Below, piece after piece: positions 12,401 through 51,600 of a stretch of 64,000 bases of DNA; position 1 is the first letter of the stretch; every line of letters begins with the position of its first letter. Origin of the DNA: Streptomyces sp. YIM 121038 (GTDB taxonomy: Bacteria > Actinomycetota > Actinomycetes > Streptomycetales > Streptomycetaceae); contig NZ_CP030771.1 of the NCBI RefSeq assembly GCF_006088715.1, positions 8,058,001 to 8,122,000 of the forward strand. The letters run 5' to 3'. The notes beneath the pieces are model-generated. The model ran no database searches and was not told the DNA's origin. It saw nothing but the letters and a program-made list of their open reading frames with translations. The position numbers were made by a program, and so were the translations under genes.

Positions 12401-15400
12401 AACGTTCGCTCCAGAGTGTGATGTTCGGTGCGGACGCGGACCTGTTGGAGCAGACGGGTTACGCCCAGCCCGCGCTGTTCGCCGTTGAGGTCGCGCTGTA
12501 TCGCCTCGCGGAGTCCTTCGGCGTACGTCCGGAGATCGTGGGCGGTCACTCCATTGGTGAGCTGGCGGCCGCGTACGTGGCCGGGCTGTGGTCCCTCGAA
12601 GACGCCGCCCAACTGGTCACTGCGCGTGGCCGGTTGATGCAGGCCCTGCCCGAGGGCGGTGCCATGCTGGCCGTGCAGGCCACAGAAGCGGACGTGCTGC
12701 CGCTTCTGTCGGACCGTGTGGGTGTGGCGGCCGTGAACGGCCCCGCGCAGCTGGTGCTTTCCGGTGATCGCGCGGTGCTCGAAGCCCTGGAAGAGGCCCT
12801 GCGCGACCAGGGCCGGAAGGTGAAGTGGCTGAAGGTCTCGCACGCCTTCCACTCGCCCCTCATGGACCCGGCGCTCGACGACTTCCGCAAGGTCGCGGCC
12901 AAGCTGACGTACCAGGAGCCGACTCTCCCCGTCGTCTCCAACCTCACCGGTGAACTGGCGGAGCCCGCTGAGCTGAAGGACCCCGAGTACTGGGTCCGCC
13001 ACATCCGCGAAGCCGTCCGCTTCCACGACGGGCTGAAGGCTCTCCAGGGGCAGGGCGTCTCGACCCTCCTTGAACTGGGCCCCGACGCGGTCCTCACCGC
13101 GATGGCGCACGACACGCTCACGGACCCGGCCGCGCAGACGGGCCTGGTCGGCGCGTTGCGGAAGGACCGCCCCGAGACCGACGCGTTCCTCGCCGCCCTG
13201 GCGCAGCTGCACGTACGCGGAGTCGAGGTCGACTGGGCGCCGCTGTACGCCCCGGTCGAGACGCGGCGCCGCGTCGAGCTGCCGACCTACGCCTTCCAGC
13301 ACGACCGCTACTGGCTGACGTCGGGCCCCGCCGCCACCCGTACCGGCGGGGTCGCCGCCGACGAGGTGGAGGCCCGGTTCTGGGAGGCCGTGGAGGCCGA
13401 GGACCTGGAGTCGCTGAGCGCCGAGCTGGGCGGCGGTGCCGACGGCGGTGCACTGGGGGAGGTGCTTCCGGTCCTGTCGTCGTGGCGGCGGCAGCGGCGT
13501 ACGGCGTCGACACTGGACGCCCTGCGCTACCGCGTGGCCTGGAAGCCGCTGGGCCACGCGCCCGCCGCGCGGCTCGACGGCACGTGGCTGCTCGTCGTGC
13601 CGGACGGCGGCGCGGACGTCGCCGACTGGGCGGCCTCGGTCGGGAACGCGCTCGGCGGACTCGGCGCCGAGGTGCGCACGGTGGTCGTACCGGACGCCGA
13701 AGGGGCCGGCCGCGACGAACTCGCGGAGCGGCTGCGCAAGGAGGCGGCGGCCGGCGACGGCGCGCTGTCCGGCGTGCTCTCGCTGCTGGCCGCGGACGAG
13801 GAGCCGCACGCCGTGCGCGGCGGAGTCAGCCGCGGGCTCGCGGCGACCGTGACCCTGGTGCGGGCCCTGCACGCCGCGGACCTGGGCGCCCCGCTCTGGC
13901 TCGCCAGCCGGTCCGCGCTGACCGTCGGCGGCGCGGACCCCGCGCCCCGGCACGCGCAGGCGGCCCTGTGGGGCCTGGGCCGCGTGGTGGCCGTGGAGTA
14001 CCCGCGGCTGTGGGGCGGCCTGGTCGACCTGCCGGAGACGGCCGACGCGCGGGCCACCGCCGGGCTCGCCGGTGTCGTCGGCGGCGCCTGGACCGGTGAG
14101 GACCAGGTGGCCGTGCGCGGCTCCGGGGTGTTCGCGCGCCGCCTGGAGCGGGCGCCGCTCGACACCGCCACGGCGGGGCAGTGGACGCCGGACGGCACCG
14201 TCCTGGTGACCGGTGGCACGGGTGCCATCGGCGGCCACGTCGCGCGCTGGCTCGCCGAACAGGGCGCCCGGCACCTCGTCCTGACCAGCCGCCGGGGCGC
14301 GGACGCCCCGGGAGCCGCCGAACTCCGGGCGGAACTTGAGGAGTTGGGTGCCGAGGTCACGATCGCCGCCTGCGACGTGGCTGACCGCGACGCGCTGGCG
14401 GGCCTGCTCGACGCGATTCCCGACGCCGCCCCGCTGACCGCCGTCTTCCACACGGCGGGCGTCCTGGACGACGGCGTGCTCGACGGAGTGACGGCGGAGC
14501 GGATCGCCACCGTCTTCCGGGCGAAGGTGGAGTCGGCCCGCCACCTGGACGAGCTGACGTCCGGCCTCGACCTGTCGGCGTTCGTGCTCTTCTCGTCCTT
14601 CGCCGGGCTCTCCGGCGGCACCGGACAGGGGAGTTACGCCGCCGCCAACGCCGCGCTCGACGCGCTCGCCGAGCACCGCAGGGCGCGCGGCCTCCCCGCG
14701 ACCTCCGTCGCCTGGGGCGCGTGGGGCGGCGGCGGCATGGCCGCCGACCGGGCACGGGGCGGCGCCGTGCCGCCCATGGAGCCGGAGCTCGCGGTCGCCG
14801 CGCTCGGCGGGGCCCTCGGCCAGGACCCGGCCGTCACGGTCATCGCCGACGTCGACTGGGAGCAGTACCTGGCAGGCGGCCCGGCGCTCGCGCCCAACCC
14901 GCTCTTCGCCGACCTGCCCGAGGCCCGCGCCCTCCAGGAGCGCACGGCCCGCACGGACGGCGGGGCGGCCGACGGCACGGAACCCGACCTGGCGCGGCAG
15001 CTCGCGGCGCTCTCCGGGCCCGAGCGGGACCGCCTCCTGGAGGACCTGGTCCGCACGCACGCGGCGGACGTCCTCGGCTACCCGGGGCCGGAGCGGGTCG
15101 AACCCGGCCGGGCCTTCCGGGAGCTCGGCTTCGACTCCCTCACCGCCGTCGAACTGCGCAACGCGCTCGGCACGGCCACCGGCCTGCCGCTGCCCACCAC
15201 CCTCGTCTTCGACCACCCCACGCCCGTGGCGCTCGCCGCCTACCTCAAGGCCGAACTGGCCCCGGGCGACGGCGAGTCGGCGGCGCTCCTGTCCCAGCTC
15301 GACACGCTGGAGCTGGGGCTCGCCGAGAGCGCGCCGTCCGACGACGAGCTGGCCACGATCGCCGAGCGGCTGCGGGTGCTGCTCGACCGGTGCACCCGTG

Positions 15401-15501
15401 GCGCGGACGACGACGAGGACGCGCAGGTCGCGGAGGAGCTGGAGTCCGCGTCCGACGACGAGATGTTCGACTTCATCAGCAAGGAGTTCGGGATCTCCTG
15501 A
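409..15501 (+). CDS. PKS A: three-module type I polyketide synthase (5030 aa)
   Basis: Cytosolic multidomain enzyme adding three extender units to a chain received from the upstream PKS. Order by residue: docking coiled coil 1-34; module A1 KS 35-460, AT 568-870, DH 928-1220, KR 1240-1680, ACP 1751-1824; module A2 KS 1849-2280, AT 2400-2745, dimerization element about 2759-2815, KR 2818-3280, ACP 3338-3421; module A3 KS 3438-3860, AT 3958-4305, KR 4375-4825, ACP 4871-4948; C-terminal docking region 4951-5030 ending [17 protein letters not shown]. All KS Cys/His/His, AT Ser/His, KR Tyr/Asn and ACP Ser residues are present. The head ([18 protein letters not shown]) is unlike the heads of B-E and matches the different tail upstream. 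The tail is like that of B. A terminator-like hairpin and a 117-bp gap separate it from B. I saw no in-frame TTA codon. Colinearity with the product is inferred. Confidence 0.97.
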   Translation: MTRPSDTVVDALRASLKETERLRRQNQQLTAASREPIAIVGMSCRFPGGVASPEDLWRLVADGADAIGDLPDDRGWDVDALYDPDPDKRGTFYARQGGFLRDAGEFDAAFFGISPREALAMDPQQRLLLETAWEAFERAGIDPATLRGTRAGVFVGSGYQGYGEGVRQAPEGVEGHLLTGNTTSVMSGRLSYVLGLQGPAVTVDTACSSSLVALHLAAQALRQGECTMALAGGVTVMSSPETFVEFSRQRGLAVDGRCKAFAEGADGTGWGEGVGMLLVERLSDARRNGHKVLAVVRGSAVNQDGASNGLTAPNGPSQRRVIRAALANAGVTAADVDVVEAHGTGTTLGDPIEAQALLATYGKEHSAERPLWLGSLKSNIGHTQAAAGVAGVIKTVMALRHGVLPKTLHVDAPTSEVDWSAGSVELLTDARAWAERDGGGPRRAGVSSFGMSGTNAHVIVEQAPPVEEPAAEEASATPVVPGVVPLALSAKTSDALRAQAARLHAHLLANTEVDADDLAWTLATARSRFEQRGVVLGRDRDDLLAGLERLADGDALTGRALGGMVRPVFVFPGQGSQWAGMARELLDESPVFAERMRECADALAEFVDWDLLEELSGDRFDRVDVVQPVLFAVMVSLAAVWQAAGVKPAAVVGHSQGEIAAACVAGALSLRDAARVVALRSLAIRELSGKGGMVSVPLPEQDVRELIAGWEGRIEVAAVNGPAQVVVSGEPEALEELVAHCTGQDIRARTIPVDYASHSSYVEEIEAQILEALEGVSPQAADVPVYSTLTGSWLDATPMDAGYWYRNLRQTVLFEHATRGLLAEGHGLFLEMSPHPVLTVPVQATIDATDSQAATLGSLRRDDGGADRLAASLAEAHVHGAELDWKALFPGTRTTVDLPTYPFQRQHYWLRADSDAGDVTAAGLDDAGHPLLGAAVPLADGDGHLLTGRLSLRTHPWLADHAVAGAVLLPATAFVELATRAGDQVGCDLVEELTMETPLVVPGTGGVQLQLTVGSADASGRRSLAFHSRPEAGPDAGGAEAEPWARHATGVLAVSTADTAPGASELAQWPPHGAEAVGVDGLYEEFAAADVQYGPAFQGLRGAWRRGDEVFAEVSVPEDRRDEAGRFGLHPVLLDAALQAAHLAQDGSRDSDGLDGSDGSRGDESGAPRLPFSWSDVSLYATGAKSLRVRLTRSGSDGDTVSVLLADESGAPVARIGALVSRAVDAGRSLAAQRTRVPHLYRVNWVAAQTGGAVTAESWAVFGAGAERVACALSEDGVDVTAYPALADLAAAVADGTAPAPGVVVAAPDLTAATDDTVAPGTPTATDHTAAPGSPAAADGIAAAVHATTGAALALVQAWLADAHLADARLVVLTRGAAAVTPDEPVPGLAHTAVLGLLRSAQSEEPGRFVLADVDDAPESLRALPAAYAHGEPECAVRAGAVLVPRLTRDLGEPAEDPAALNASGTALVTGAPGGLGGLVARHLATVHGVRHLLFLGRRGPEAPGAAELAAYMAESGVGIDIVACDAADRDALAAALARVPDEHPLTAVVHTAGVFDDGITSSLTAEQLDRVLRPKVDAAVNLRTLTAAADLDAFVLFSSVAGVLGGAGQGNYAAGNTFLDAYAHALRGQGVPATSLAWGLWAERGGMAGQITADDLDRMTRSGIAPLATEQGLGLLDAALGLRAAALVPVRLDTAALRTAHGPHLPPLLGGLVHGPARRAVADRGGADGDTPALVRGLRGLAADERERALLDHVRGQAAAVLGYASGDDVDAERAFRDLGFDSLTAVELRNRLKETSGLRLPATLVFDYANPLALARHLASELTDGEASATTTTGAALPAPAQGHTDEPIAIVAMSCRFPGGVANPEDLWRLVGAGADATSGLPEGRGWDTANLYDPDPDHQGTTYSRGGGFLHEAGEFDASFFGISPREALAMDPQQRLLLETAWEAFERAGIDPATLRGSAGGVFVGASSQGYGESLREVPDGLEGHLMTGNSTSVISGRLAYSFGLEGPAVTVDTACSSSLVALHLAAQALRQGECSLALAGGATVMSTPDTLVAFSRQRGLAADGRCKPFAEGADGFGVGEGIGMLVLERLSDARRNGHKVLAVVRGSAINQDGASNGLTAPNGPSQQRVIRAALTNARLGAADVDAVEAHGTGTSLGDPIEAQALMATYGKDRPGDREPLWLGSVKSNIGHAQAAAGVAGVIKMVMAMRHGVLPKTLHAETPTTEVDWSEGAVELLTEEREWTAPETGRPRRAGVSSFGMSGTNAHVIVEQAPVEEALPADAGDGPAPATAPSVVPGLVPLALSAKSENALRAQADRLRERLLAEADHDDTEKIGLTDLGWSLTMTRSRFEHRGVVLGRDREELLTALERLAEGDATAGGVVTGRAVSGAGRAVFVFPGQGSQWAGMARELLDESPVFAERMRECADALGEFVEWDLLEELGGDRFDRVDVVQPVLFAVMVSLAAVWQAAGVKPAAVVGHSQGEIAAACVAGALSLRDAARVVALRSLAIRELSGKGGMVSVPLPEAEVREVIAGWEGRIEVAAVNGPAQVVVSGEPEALEELVAQCVARDVRARTIPVDYASHSSYVEEIEVQILEALEGVSPQAAEVPVFSTLTGSWLDATPMDAGYWYRNLRQTVLFEHATRGLLAEGHGLFLEMSPHPVLTVPVQATIEAAGREGAAVALGSLRRDEGGAVRLLASVAEAHARGAELDWKAFYPGAGTVVDLPTYAFQRQHYWLTEDEAPGAAPVLAVDEVEARFWEAVEREDLAELTAELEIAEDSAAGLGSVLPALSSWRRQRRERSALDALRYRVTWKPLANSALPASGLTGRWLVVLPENAANHPWAAGSVAALTRAGAEVAELWLTSDQVTREALAERLRDLPGGDLPGGDLPGGDLPGGDLAGGDLAGVVSLLGLDETVVDGHEAVFAGLAGTVALVQALGDAGIGARLWTVSHGAVATGRGDRAVSPDQAQLWGLGRVVALEHPDRWGGLVDLPPSYDTRTGARFAAALTGPGGEDQLAVRNTGVFVRRFAHAPLPEDRGAEPQWSPRGTALITGGTGAIGGHVARWLAREGVEHLVLTSRRGLQAPGAPELKAELEELGADVTVAACDVADWDAVAGLLDELAADGRTLRSVFHAAGAGQEQPLHTMTTADVAAVLEAKVAGAAHLDELLDTGSLDAFVLFSSNAGVWGSGSQGAYAAANAHLDALAEWRRARGLTATSVAWGLWGGGSGMAGAEAEEALRRVGVTAMEPGLAVAALAQAVAYDETFVAVADVDWERFAPAFTSVRPSPFLAELPEVRRALEGPETAAAPAGTHAVAGSEWAERLAALPVPERERVALDLVRAHAAAVLGYAGAEAVEPDRAFRELGFDSLTAVEVRNRLTAATGLKLPTTLVFDYPNARLLAAQLRREALGDAPGTTGTRAVAPAPADDPIAIVSMSCRYPGGATSPDALWRLVSEGTDAISVFPADRGWETTGAAAYRAEGGFLYDAAEFDAAFFGISPREALSIDPQQRLLLEASWELFERAGIAPASVRGHQTGVFIGSGYQGYGEGVQDLPEGVEGYLLTGSAGAVVSGRLSYAFGLEGPAVTVDTACSSSLVALHLAAQALRQGECDMALAGGVTVMSTPTAFDEFSKQQGLAADGRCKPFAEAADGTGWGEGVGLLLLERLSDARRNGHEVLAVVKGSAVNQDGASNGLTAPNGPSQQRVIRAALANAGLTAGDVDAVEAHGTGTTLGDPIEAQALLATYGQERPAERPLWLGSIKSNIGHTQAASGVAGVIKMVLAMREGVLPQTLHVDRPSTHVDWSAGAVELLTEAREWAGRADVPRRAGVSSFGVSGTNAHVIVEQAPVEESAEVVEPVAPVTAVPWLVSGRSEEALRAQAERLRDHITDDSALDTVDLGWSLLSGRSPLEHRAVVLGQSREELLAGLETLASGGRGAVTGSVVEGRLGVLFTGQGSQRIGMGRELYEAFPVFADALDEVCAHVDPWIERSLQSVMFGADADLLEQTGYAQPALFAVEVALYRLAESFGVRPEIVGGHSIGELAAAYVAGLWSLEDAAQLVTARGRLMQALPEGGAMLAVQATEADVLPLLSDRVGVAAVNGPAQLVLSGDRAVLEALEEALRDQGRKVKWLKVSHAFHSPLMDPALDDFRKVAAKLTYQEPTLPVVSNLTGELAEPAELKDPEYWVRHIREAVRFHDGLKALQGQGVSTLLELGPDAVLTAMAHDTLTDPAAQTGLVGALRKDRPETDAFLAALAQLHVRGVEVDWAPLYAPVETRRRVELPTYAFQHDRYWLTSGPAATRTGGVAADEVEARFWEAVEAEDLESLSAELGGGADGGALGEVLPVLSSWRRQRRTASTLDALRYRVAWKPLGHAPAARLDGTWLLVVPDGGADVADWAASVGNALGGLGAEVRTVVVPDAEGAGRDELAERLRKEAAAGDGALSGVLSLLAADEEPHAVRGGVSRGLAATVTLVRALHAADLGAPLWLASRSALTVGGADPAPRHAQAALWGLGRVVAVEYPRLWGGLVDLPETADARATAGLAGVVGGAWTGEDQVAVRGSGVFARRLERAPLDTATAGQWTPDGTVLVTGGTGAIGGHVARWLAEQGARHLVLTSRRGADAPGAAELRAELEELGAEVTIAACDVADRDALAGLLDAIPDAAPLTAVFHTAGVLDDGVLDGVTAERIATVFRAKVESARHLDELTSGLDLSAFVLFSSFAGLSGGTGQGSYAAANAALDALAEHRRARGLPATSVAWGAWGGGGMAADRARGGAVPPMEPELAVAALGGALGQDPAVTVIADVDWEQYLAGGPALAPNPLFADLPEARALQERTARTDGGAADGTEPDLARQLAALSGPERDRLLEDLVRTHAADVLGYPGPERVEPGRAFRELGFDSLTAVELRNALGTATGLPLPTTLVFDHPTPVALAAYLKAELAPGDGESAALLSQLDTLELGLAESAPSDDELATIAERLRVLLDRCTRGADDDEDAQVAEELESASDDEMFDFISKEFGIS
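511..5880 (+). other. Module A1: KS-AT(methylmalonyl)-DH-KR(B)-ACP
   Basis: KS: active-site Cys at 1027-1029, His at 1432-1434 (EAHGTGT) and 1552-1554 (NIGHTQ). AT: GHSQG with Ser at 2371-2373 and YASH at 2671-2682, the established methylmalonyl-CoA fingerprint. DH: HxxxGxxxxP His at 3289-3291 and Asp at 3811-3813 (HPVLLDAAL). KR: NADPH loop TGAPGGLG near 4813, B-type FDD at 5074-5082, Tyr at 5245-5247. ACP: LGFDS Ser at 5758-5760. Expected outcome: an E trisubstituted (alpha-methyl) double bond. The DH carries a D/G/S-rich insert (about 3842-3903) just after the catalytic Asp helix, a loop that is short or different in the other DHs. Confidence 0.93.
4345..4416. repeat. 36-bp imperfect tandem duplication in the A1 KR structural subdomain
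   Basis: Two in-frame 36-bp units (4345-4380 and 4381-4416) encode [12 protein letters not shown] and [12 protein letters not shown]. They form an Ala/Pro/Thr-rich loop in the non-catalytic half of the KR, upstream of the NADPH-binding motif. The other DH-associated KRs in the window have no such duplication at this point. Confidence 0.75.
5953..10670 (+). other. Module A2: KS-AT(methylmalonyl)-KR(A-type)-ACP
   Basis: KS Cys at 6469-6471. AT GHSQG Ser at 7867-7869 and YASH at 8167-8178 indicate methylmalonyl-CoA. No DH follows. Instead the post-AT dimerization element seen in KR-only modules begins near 8683 ([13 protein letters not shown], then [11 protein letters not shown]). The KR lacks the LDD motif and has the A-type Trp at 9994-9996 (GVWGSGSQG), with Gln rather than His five residues later, the A1 pattern (L-hydroxyl, methyl not epimerised). 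KR Tyr at 10018-10020. ACP Ser at 10540-10542. Expected outcome: a methyl-branched hydroxyl. The KR structural half carries the DLPGG minisatellite. Confidence 0.92.
9064..9153. repeat. Six-copy 15-bp minisatellite encoding DLPGG repeats in the A2 KR
   Basis: Six in-frame 15-bp units begin at 9064, 9079, 9094, 9109, 9124 and 9139. The consensus GACCTCCCCGGTGGG encodes DLPGG; the last two copies read DLAGG and DLAGV. It lies in the KR structural subdomain, just before the VVSLLG strand. The equivalent stretch in C2 has two copies of a related 15-bp unit and D1 has no clear repeat, so the array is an expansion special to A2. Confidence 0.92.
10720..15250 (+). other. Module A3: KS-AT(malonyl)-KR(B)-ACP
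   Basis: KS Cys at 11209-11211. [14 protein letters not shown] entry, GHSIG Ser at 12550-12552 and HAFH ending at 12852, the malonyl-CoA fingerprint. A dimerization element follows instead of a [12 protein letters not shown] near 14209, LDD at 14464-14472 (B-type, D-hydroxyl), Tyr at 14635-14637. ACP Ser at 15136-15138. Expected outcome: an unbranched hydroxyl. The AT section has visibly more T-ending codons than its surroundings and shares a rare ATA codon (12397-12399) with the ATs of C3, D2 and E1. Confidence 0.93.
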
Positions 15502-15565
15502 TGTGCCGCCCCGCCTTCCCCTGACGCGGCGCCCCGCAATCCCCTGATGTGCCGCCCCCGCCCCG
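15497..15565. repeat. Three imperfect 23-bp tandem repeats across the PKS A stop codon
   Basis: Units start at 15497, 15520 and 15543, each beginning CCTGA. The first contains the TGA stop of PKS A. Units 1 and 3 share the 16-mer CCTGATGTGCCGCCCC exactly; units 1 and 2 match at about 18 of 23 positions. The third unit forms the left arm of a GC hairpin. Confidence 0.75.
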
Positions 15566-15578
15566 GCGCGGGGGCGGC
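15551..15578 (+). terminator. GC-rich hairpin between PKS A and PKS B
   Basis: A perfect 11-bp stem, GCCGCCCCCGC (15551-15561) with GCGGGGGCGGC (15568-15578), has a 6-nt loop. No clear T-run follows, though CTCTCCCCCCTTGTCTCT is pyrimidine-rich. It could be a weak terminator, an attenuator giving less B than A, or an mRNA stabiliser. The strong RBS of B comes 26 nt later. Confidence 0.4.
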
Positions 15579-15618
15579 GCACCGCACTCTCCCCCCTTGT
15601 CTCTAGGAGCTAGGCCAG

Positions 15619-29778
<14,160 letters not shown>

Positions 29779-29820
29779 AAGGACCGGTAGCTTTGGGTAA
29801 CGGTAGTTAATTGAACTGAC

Positions 29821-29908
29821 AGCCCCTATCCGCCCCCTTTATCGCACCCGCCCTCCGGCCGCATTTCGCGGAAATCCGGTAGGGGCGGGTAGGGGGAGGG
29901 TAGGGGTT
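29821..29908 (+). terminator. 88-nt imperfect inverted repeat between PKS B and PKS C
   Basis: Outer arms 29821-29838 and 29891-29908 pair at 17 of 18 positions counting two G-U pairs. Inner arms 29846-29862 and 29868-29890 pair along the whole left arm, with bulges only on the right. The loop is ATTTC (29863-29867). No U-run follows. It lies 43 nt after the PKS B stop, in the longest gap of the window, and would form a very stable RNA hairpin. The likely role is transcription termination or attenuation before PKS C; a regulator-binding palindrome is an alternative. Confidence 0.55.
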
Positions 29909-30010
29909 GTTGGTCTTATAGCGCCCTCATAGCGTCATCGAGAAAACGGCTGCGGACAGGTCCGTTGTATGCCAGCAGGTGCGGCACACGTCCTGAACAG
30001 GTGACATTTG
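29909..30010 (+). promoter_or_regulatory. Leader region of PKS C, possible promoter
   Basis: These 102 bp between the stem-loop and PKS C are the least GC-biased part of the window. They contain ATAGCG twice (29919-29924 and 29930-29935, 11 nt apart) after a TTGTTGG stretch, which could be a poor promoter or a direct-repeat operator. No convincing -35/-10 pair is visible. The case rests mainly on position after a putative terminator. Confidence 0.25.
29999..30004 (+). promoter_or_regulatory. Ribosome binding site fixing the PKS C start
   Basis: AGGTGA lies 6 nt before ATG 30011. It favours ATG 30011 over the adjacent in-frame TTG 30008 and gives a protein starting [11 protein letters not shown], parallel to the heads of PKS D and E. 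Confidence 0.75.
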
Positions 30011-45661
<15,651 letters not shown>

Positions 45662-48600
45662 ATGGCGAACGAGGAGAAGTACCTCGACTACCTGAAGCGG
45701 GCGACGGCCGACCTGCGCGACGCCCGCCGCCGGGTGCGGGAACTGGAGGACGCCCGCCAGGAGCCCATCGCGATCGTCGGCATGAGCTGCCGCTACCCCG
45801 GCGGCGTGAACACGCCCGAGGACCTGTGGCGGCTCGTCGCCGACGGCACCGACGCGATCTCCGCGTTCCCCACCGACCGCGGCTGGGACACGGACGACCT
45901 GTTCGACCCGGACCCCGACAAGCAGGGCACCAGCTACACCGCGGAGGGCGGCTTCCTCTACGACGCCCCCCAGTTCGACGCCTCGTTCTTCGGCGTCTCC
46001 CCGCGCGAGGCCCTGGCGATGGACCCGCAGCAGCGGCTCCTCCTGGAGACCGCCTGGGAGGCCATCGAGCGCGCCGGCATCGACCCGGTCTCGCTGCGCC
46101 GCAGCCGCACCGGCGTCTTCGCGGGCGTCATGTACTACGACTACGCGACCCGACTGCACGCCCTGCCGGAAGGCGTCGAGGGCTACATCGGCACCGGCAA
46201 CGCGGGCTCCGTCGTCTCCGGCCGCGTCGCCTACACCCTCGGCCTCGAAGGCCCGGCGGTCACCGTCGACACGGCCTGCTCGTCCTCCCTGGTCGCCCTG
46301 CACCTGGCCGCGCAGGCGCTGCGCCAGGGCGAGTGCACCCTCGCCCTCGCGGGCGGCGTGACCGTGATGCCCACGGCGGGCACCTTCATCGACTTCAGCC
46401 GCCAGCGCGGCCTGTCGACCGACGGCCGCTGCAAGTCCTTCGCCGCCTCGGCGGACGGCACCGGCTGGGGCGAGGGCGCGGGCCTGCTCCTCCTGGAGCG
46501 GCTCTCGGACGCGCGCCGCAACGGCCACAAGGTCCTCGCGGTGGTCAAGGGTTCCGCCGTGAACCAGGACGGCGCGAGCAGCGGCCTGACCGCCCCCAAC
46601 GGCCCCTCGCAGCAGCGCGTCATCCGCGACGCCCTGGCCAGCGCGGGCCTGAAGCCGGGCGACGTCGACGCCGTGGAGGCCCACGGCACCGGCACCACCC
46701 TCGGCGACCCCATCGAGGCCCAGGCCGTCATCGCGACGTACGGCAAGGAACACTCGGCGGACCGCCCCCTGTGGCTGGGCTCGCTGAAGTCCAACATCGG
46801 CCACACCCAGGCCGCGGCCGGTGTCGCCGGTGTCATCAAGATGGTCATGGCGATGCGCGAGGGCGTCCTGCCGCAGACCCTGCACGTCAATGAGCCGACC
46901 CCGCAGGTGGACTGGTCGGCGGGGACCGTCGAGCTGCTGACCGAGGCCCGCGCGTGGGCCGAGCGGGACGGCGGCGGGCCGCGCCGCGCGGGTGTCTCGT
47001 CCTTCGGCGTGAGCGGCACCAACGCCCACGTCATCGTGGAGCAGGTACGGGAGCCCGAGGAGCCCGGGACCGCCGATGACGGCCAGGACGCCGCGCCCTC
47101 GGTGGTGCCCGGCGTGATCCCGCTGGCCCTCTCGGGCCGCACCCCGGAGGCCCTGCGCGCCCAGGCGGCCCGGCTGCACGCCCACCTCCTCGCCGACACC
47201 GGCATCGAACCGGCCGCCGCGGCCTGGTCCCTGGCGGTGGCCCGCTCCCGCTTCGAGCACCGGGGCGTGGTTCTCGGCCGCGACCGGGACGACCTCCTGG
47301 CCGGGCTTGAGCGCCTTGCCGACGGCGACGCCCTCACGGGCCGCGCCCTCGGCGGCATGGTCCGTCCGGTGTTCGTCTTCCCGGGTCAGGGTTCGCAGTG
47401 GGCCGGGATGGCGCGCGAACTCCTTGATGAGTCGCCGGTGTTCGCGGAGCGGATGCGGGAGTGTGCGGACGCGCTCGCTGAGTTCGTGGACTGGGATCTG
47501 CTGGAGGAGCTGGGCGGCGACCGGTTCGACCGGGTGGATGTCGTTCAGCCGGTGTTGTTCGCGGTGATGGTGTCGCTGGCTGCGGTGTGGCAGGCGGCTG
47601 GGGTGAAGCCCGCCGCCGTGGTGGGCCACAGCCAGGGTGAGATCGCGGCCGCGTGTGTGGCGGGAGCTCTGTCCTTGCGGGATGCGGCTCGTGTGGTGGC
47701 CCTGCGGAGCCTGGCGATTCGTGAGCTGTCGGGTAAGGGCGGCATGGTGTCGGTGCCGCTGCCCGAGTCCGAGGTTCGTGAGGTGATCGCGGGTTGGGCG
47801 GGCCGGATCGAGGTCGCGGCCGTCAACGGCCCGGCTCAGGTGGTGGTCTCCGGTGAGCCGGAGGCCCTGGAGGAGCTGGTCGCGCAGTGCGTCGGGCAGG
47901 ACATCCGCGCTCGTACGATCCCGGTGGACTACGCCTCGCACTCCTCGTACGTGGAGCAGATCGAGGCGCAGATCCTGGAGGCGCTTGAGGGTGTGAGCCC
48001 GCAGGCCGCCGAGGTCCCGGTGTACTCGACGCTGACCGGTTCGTGGCTGGACGCGACGCCGATGGACGGCGGCTACTGGTACCGCAACCTGCGTCAGACG
48101 GTCCTGTTCGAGCACGCCACGCGAGGCCTTCTGGCCGAGGGCCACGGCCTGTTCCTGGAGATGAGCCCGCACCCGGTCCTGACGGTCCCGGTGCAGGCCA
48201 CCATCGACGCCACTGACAGCCAGGCCGCCACCCTGGGCTCCCTCCGGCGTGACGACGGGGGCGCCGACCGCCTCGCCGCCTCCCTCGCCGAAGCCCACGT
48301 CCACGGCGCCGAGCTGGACTGGAAGTCCCTCTTCCCCGGCACGCGTACGACCGTCGACCTGCCCACCTACCCCTTCCAGCGCGACCACTACTGGATGCTC
48401 GCCCCGGACCAGGACGCGGACGGTGACGCCGCGCTGGCCGTGGACGAGGTCGAGGCGCGGTTCTGGGAGGCCGTGGAGCGCGAGGACCTGGCGCAGCTGA
48501 CGTCCACGCTCGTGGACGTCGACGAGTCGTCGCTGAGCGCGGTCCTTCCGGGCCTCGCGTCCTGGCGGCGGCAGCGGCGCGAGCGGTCGACGATCGACGG

Positions 48601-51600
48601 ATGGCGCTACGCCGTGACCTGGAAGCCGCAGGCGGGCGGCCTGCCCGTGCCCGCGCTCCCGGGCCGCTGGCTGGTCGTCGTACCGGAGAGCGCGGGGGAG
48701 GACACCTGGACGCCCGGCGTCGTCGAGGCGCTGGCGCAGGCCGGTGCGGAGGTCGAGGAACTGCGCGTGGCAGCGCAGGAGTTGACGCGTGAGGCGCTGG
48801 CCGTCCGGCTGCGGGAGGTCGCTGGCGCGGAGTTCGCCGGTGTGGTGTCGCTGCTCGGCTTCGAGGAGTCGGTGCACGCGGAGCACGCGGGCGTGCCTGC
48901 CGGTCTGGCGGGGACGGTGGCTCTGGTGCAGGCTCTCGGTGACGCCGGGATCGCGGCGCGGCTCTGGGCAGTGACCCGGGGTGCGGTGTCGACCGGCCGC
49001 AGCGACCGCGTGGAGAGCCCGGTGCAGGCGCAGCTGTGGGGCCTCGGCCGGGTCGTGGCCCTGGAACACCCGGACCGCTGGGGCGGTCTCATCGACCTGC
49101 CGCCGTCGTACGACGCGCGCGGCGCCTCCCGGTTCGCGTCGATCCTCACGGGGCTCGGCGACGAGGACCAGCTCGCGGTGCGGGACACGGGCGTGTTCGT
49201 ACGCCGCTTCGCGCACGCGCCGCTCGACGGCCCGGCGGTGGAGTGGGCGCCGCGCGGCACCGCGCTGATCACCGGTGGTACGGGGGCGATCGGCGGGCAC
49301 GTGGCGCGCTGGCTGGCGCGTGAGGGTGTCGAGCACCTGGTGCTCACCAGCCGCCGCGGCCTTGATGCTCCGGGCGCGGTCGAACTCCAGGCGGAGCTGG
49401 AGGAGTTGGGTGCCGAGGTCACCGTCGCGGCTTGCGATGTGGCCGACCGGGAGGCCGTCGTGCGCCTCCTCGACGACCTGGCCGCCGAGGGACACACCGT
49501 CCGCTCCGTCTTCCACGCCGCCGGTGTGAGCCCCTCGTACCCCCTCGCGGACATGTCCGCCGCCGACATCGCCGAGGTGTTCGGTGCGAAGACGGCGGGT
49601 GCCGCGCACCTCGACGAACTCCTCGACTCCGAGGGTCTCGACGCGTTCGTGCTCTTCTCGTCGAACTCCGGCGTGTGGGGCGGCGGCGGCCAGGGCGCCT
49701 ACGCGGCCGCCAACGCCTACCTCGACGCGCTCGCCGCATCCCGCCGGGCCCGCGGCCTGCCCGCGACCTCCGTCGCCTGGGGCGCCTGGGGCGGCAGCGG
49801 CATGGCCGCCGAGGAGCAGGCCGAGGAGCACCTGCGGCGCCGGGGCGTGACGGCGATGGCGCCGGAGCGCGCGGTGGCGGCGCTGGCCCAGGCCGTGGCG
49901 CACGGCGAGACGTTCCTGGCCGTCGCGGACGTGGACTGGGAGCGGTTCGCGCCCGCCTTCACGTCGGTGCGGCCCAGCCCCTTCATCGGGGACCTGCCGG
50001 AGGTACGCCGCGCGCTCGCCGAGCCCGAGACGGCCGCTCCGGCCGGCGCCAAGGGCGCGGGCTCGGAGTGGGCCGAGCGGCTCGCGGGCCTCGCCGAGCG
50101 CGAGCAGGAGCGCCAGCTCCTCGACCTCGTACGCGGCCACGCCGCGGCCGTGCTCGGCTACGCGGGCCCGGAAGCCGTCGAACCCGGCCGGGCCTTCCGC
50201 GAGCTGGGCTTCGACTCCCTGACCGCCGTCGAGGTCCGCAACCGCATCGCGACGGCCACCGGTCTGAAGCTGCCCACGACCCTCGTCTTCGACTACCCGA
50301 CGTCGGCTGTCCTCGCGGGCTACCTGCGTACGCAGCTCGTCGGGGAGCCCGAGACCGCCCCGGTCGTGGCCCGGCGCGTGGCGGACGTCGACGACGACCC
50401 CATCGCCATCGTCTCCATGAGCTGCCGCTACCCGGGCGGTGCCACCAGCCCCGAGGCCCTGTGGCGCCTCGTCGCCGAGGGCACCGACGCGATCTCCGTC
50501 TTCCCCACCGACCGCGGCTGGGGCGCCGACGGGCTCTTCCAGCCGGAGCAGAGCGGCTCCGACGACACGAGCTTCGCCGCGCAGGGCGGCTTCCTCTACG
50601 ACGTGTCCGAGTTCGACGCCGGTCTCTTCGGCATCTCGCCGCGCGAGGCCCTCGCCATGGACCCGCAGCAGCGGCTGCTCCTGGAGACCTCCTGGGAGTT
50701 GTTCGAGCGGGCGGGCATCGCGCCCTCGGCCCTGCACGGCAGCAGCACCGGCGTGTTCGTCGGCGCCTGCTCCCAGGGCTGGTCGGCGGGCCTGGCCCAC
50801 GCCCCGGAGGGCGTCGAGGGCTACCTGATGACGGGTGACGCGACGAGCGTCATCTCCGGCCGCCTCTCGTACAGCTTCGGGCTCGAAGGCCCGGCCGTCA
50901 CGGTCGACACGGCCTGCTCGTCCTCGCTGGTCGCGCTGCACCTCGCGGCGCAGGCGCTGCGCCAGGGCGAGTGCGACATGGCCCTCGCGGGCGGCGTCAC
51001 CGTCATGGTGAGCCCCGCCGCCTTCCTGGAGTTCAGCCGCCAGCGCGGTCTCGCGGGCGACGGCCGCTGCAAGCCGTTCGCCGAGGCGGCGGACGGCACG
51101 GGCTGGGGCGAGGGCGTCGGCCTGCTGCTCCTGGAGCGCCTCTCCGACGCCCGCCGCAACGGCCACGACGTTCTCGGCGTCCTACGGGGCTCCGCCATCA
51201 ACCAGGACGGCGCCAGCAACGGCCTCACCGCCCCCAACGGACCGTCCCAGCAGCGCGTCATCCGCGCCGCCCTGGCCAACGCGGGCCTCACGGCCGCGGA
51301 GGTCGACGCCGTCGAGGCCCACGGCACGGGCACGACCCTGGGCGACCCGATCGAGGCGCAGGCGCTGCTCGCCACCTACGGCCAGGACCGCCCCGCGGGC
51401 CAGCCGCTGTGGCTGGGCTCCATCAAGTCCAACATCGGCCACACCCAGTCCGCCGCCGGTGTCGCCGGTGTCATCAAGATGGTCATGGCGATGCGCGAGG
51501 GGGTCCTGCCGCAGTCCCTGCACGTGGACCGGCCGAGCACGCACGTCGACTGGGCGGCGGGCGCCGTCGAACTCCTCGCCGAGTCGCGCGCGTGGTCCAA

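Noticed and set aside
46562..46590. Asn-to-Ser change in the D1 KS motif NQDGASNG as evidence of an inactive KS
   Set aside because: The catalytic Cys and both His residues are intact. A single conservative change away from them is not enough to call loss of function.
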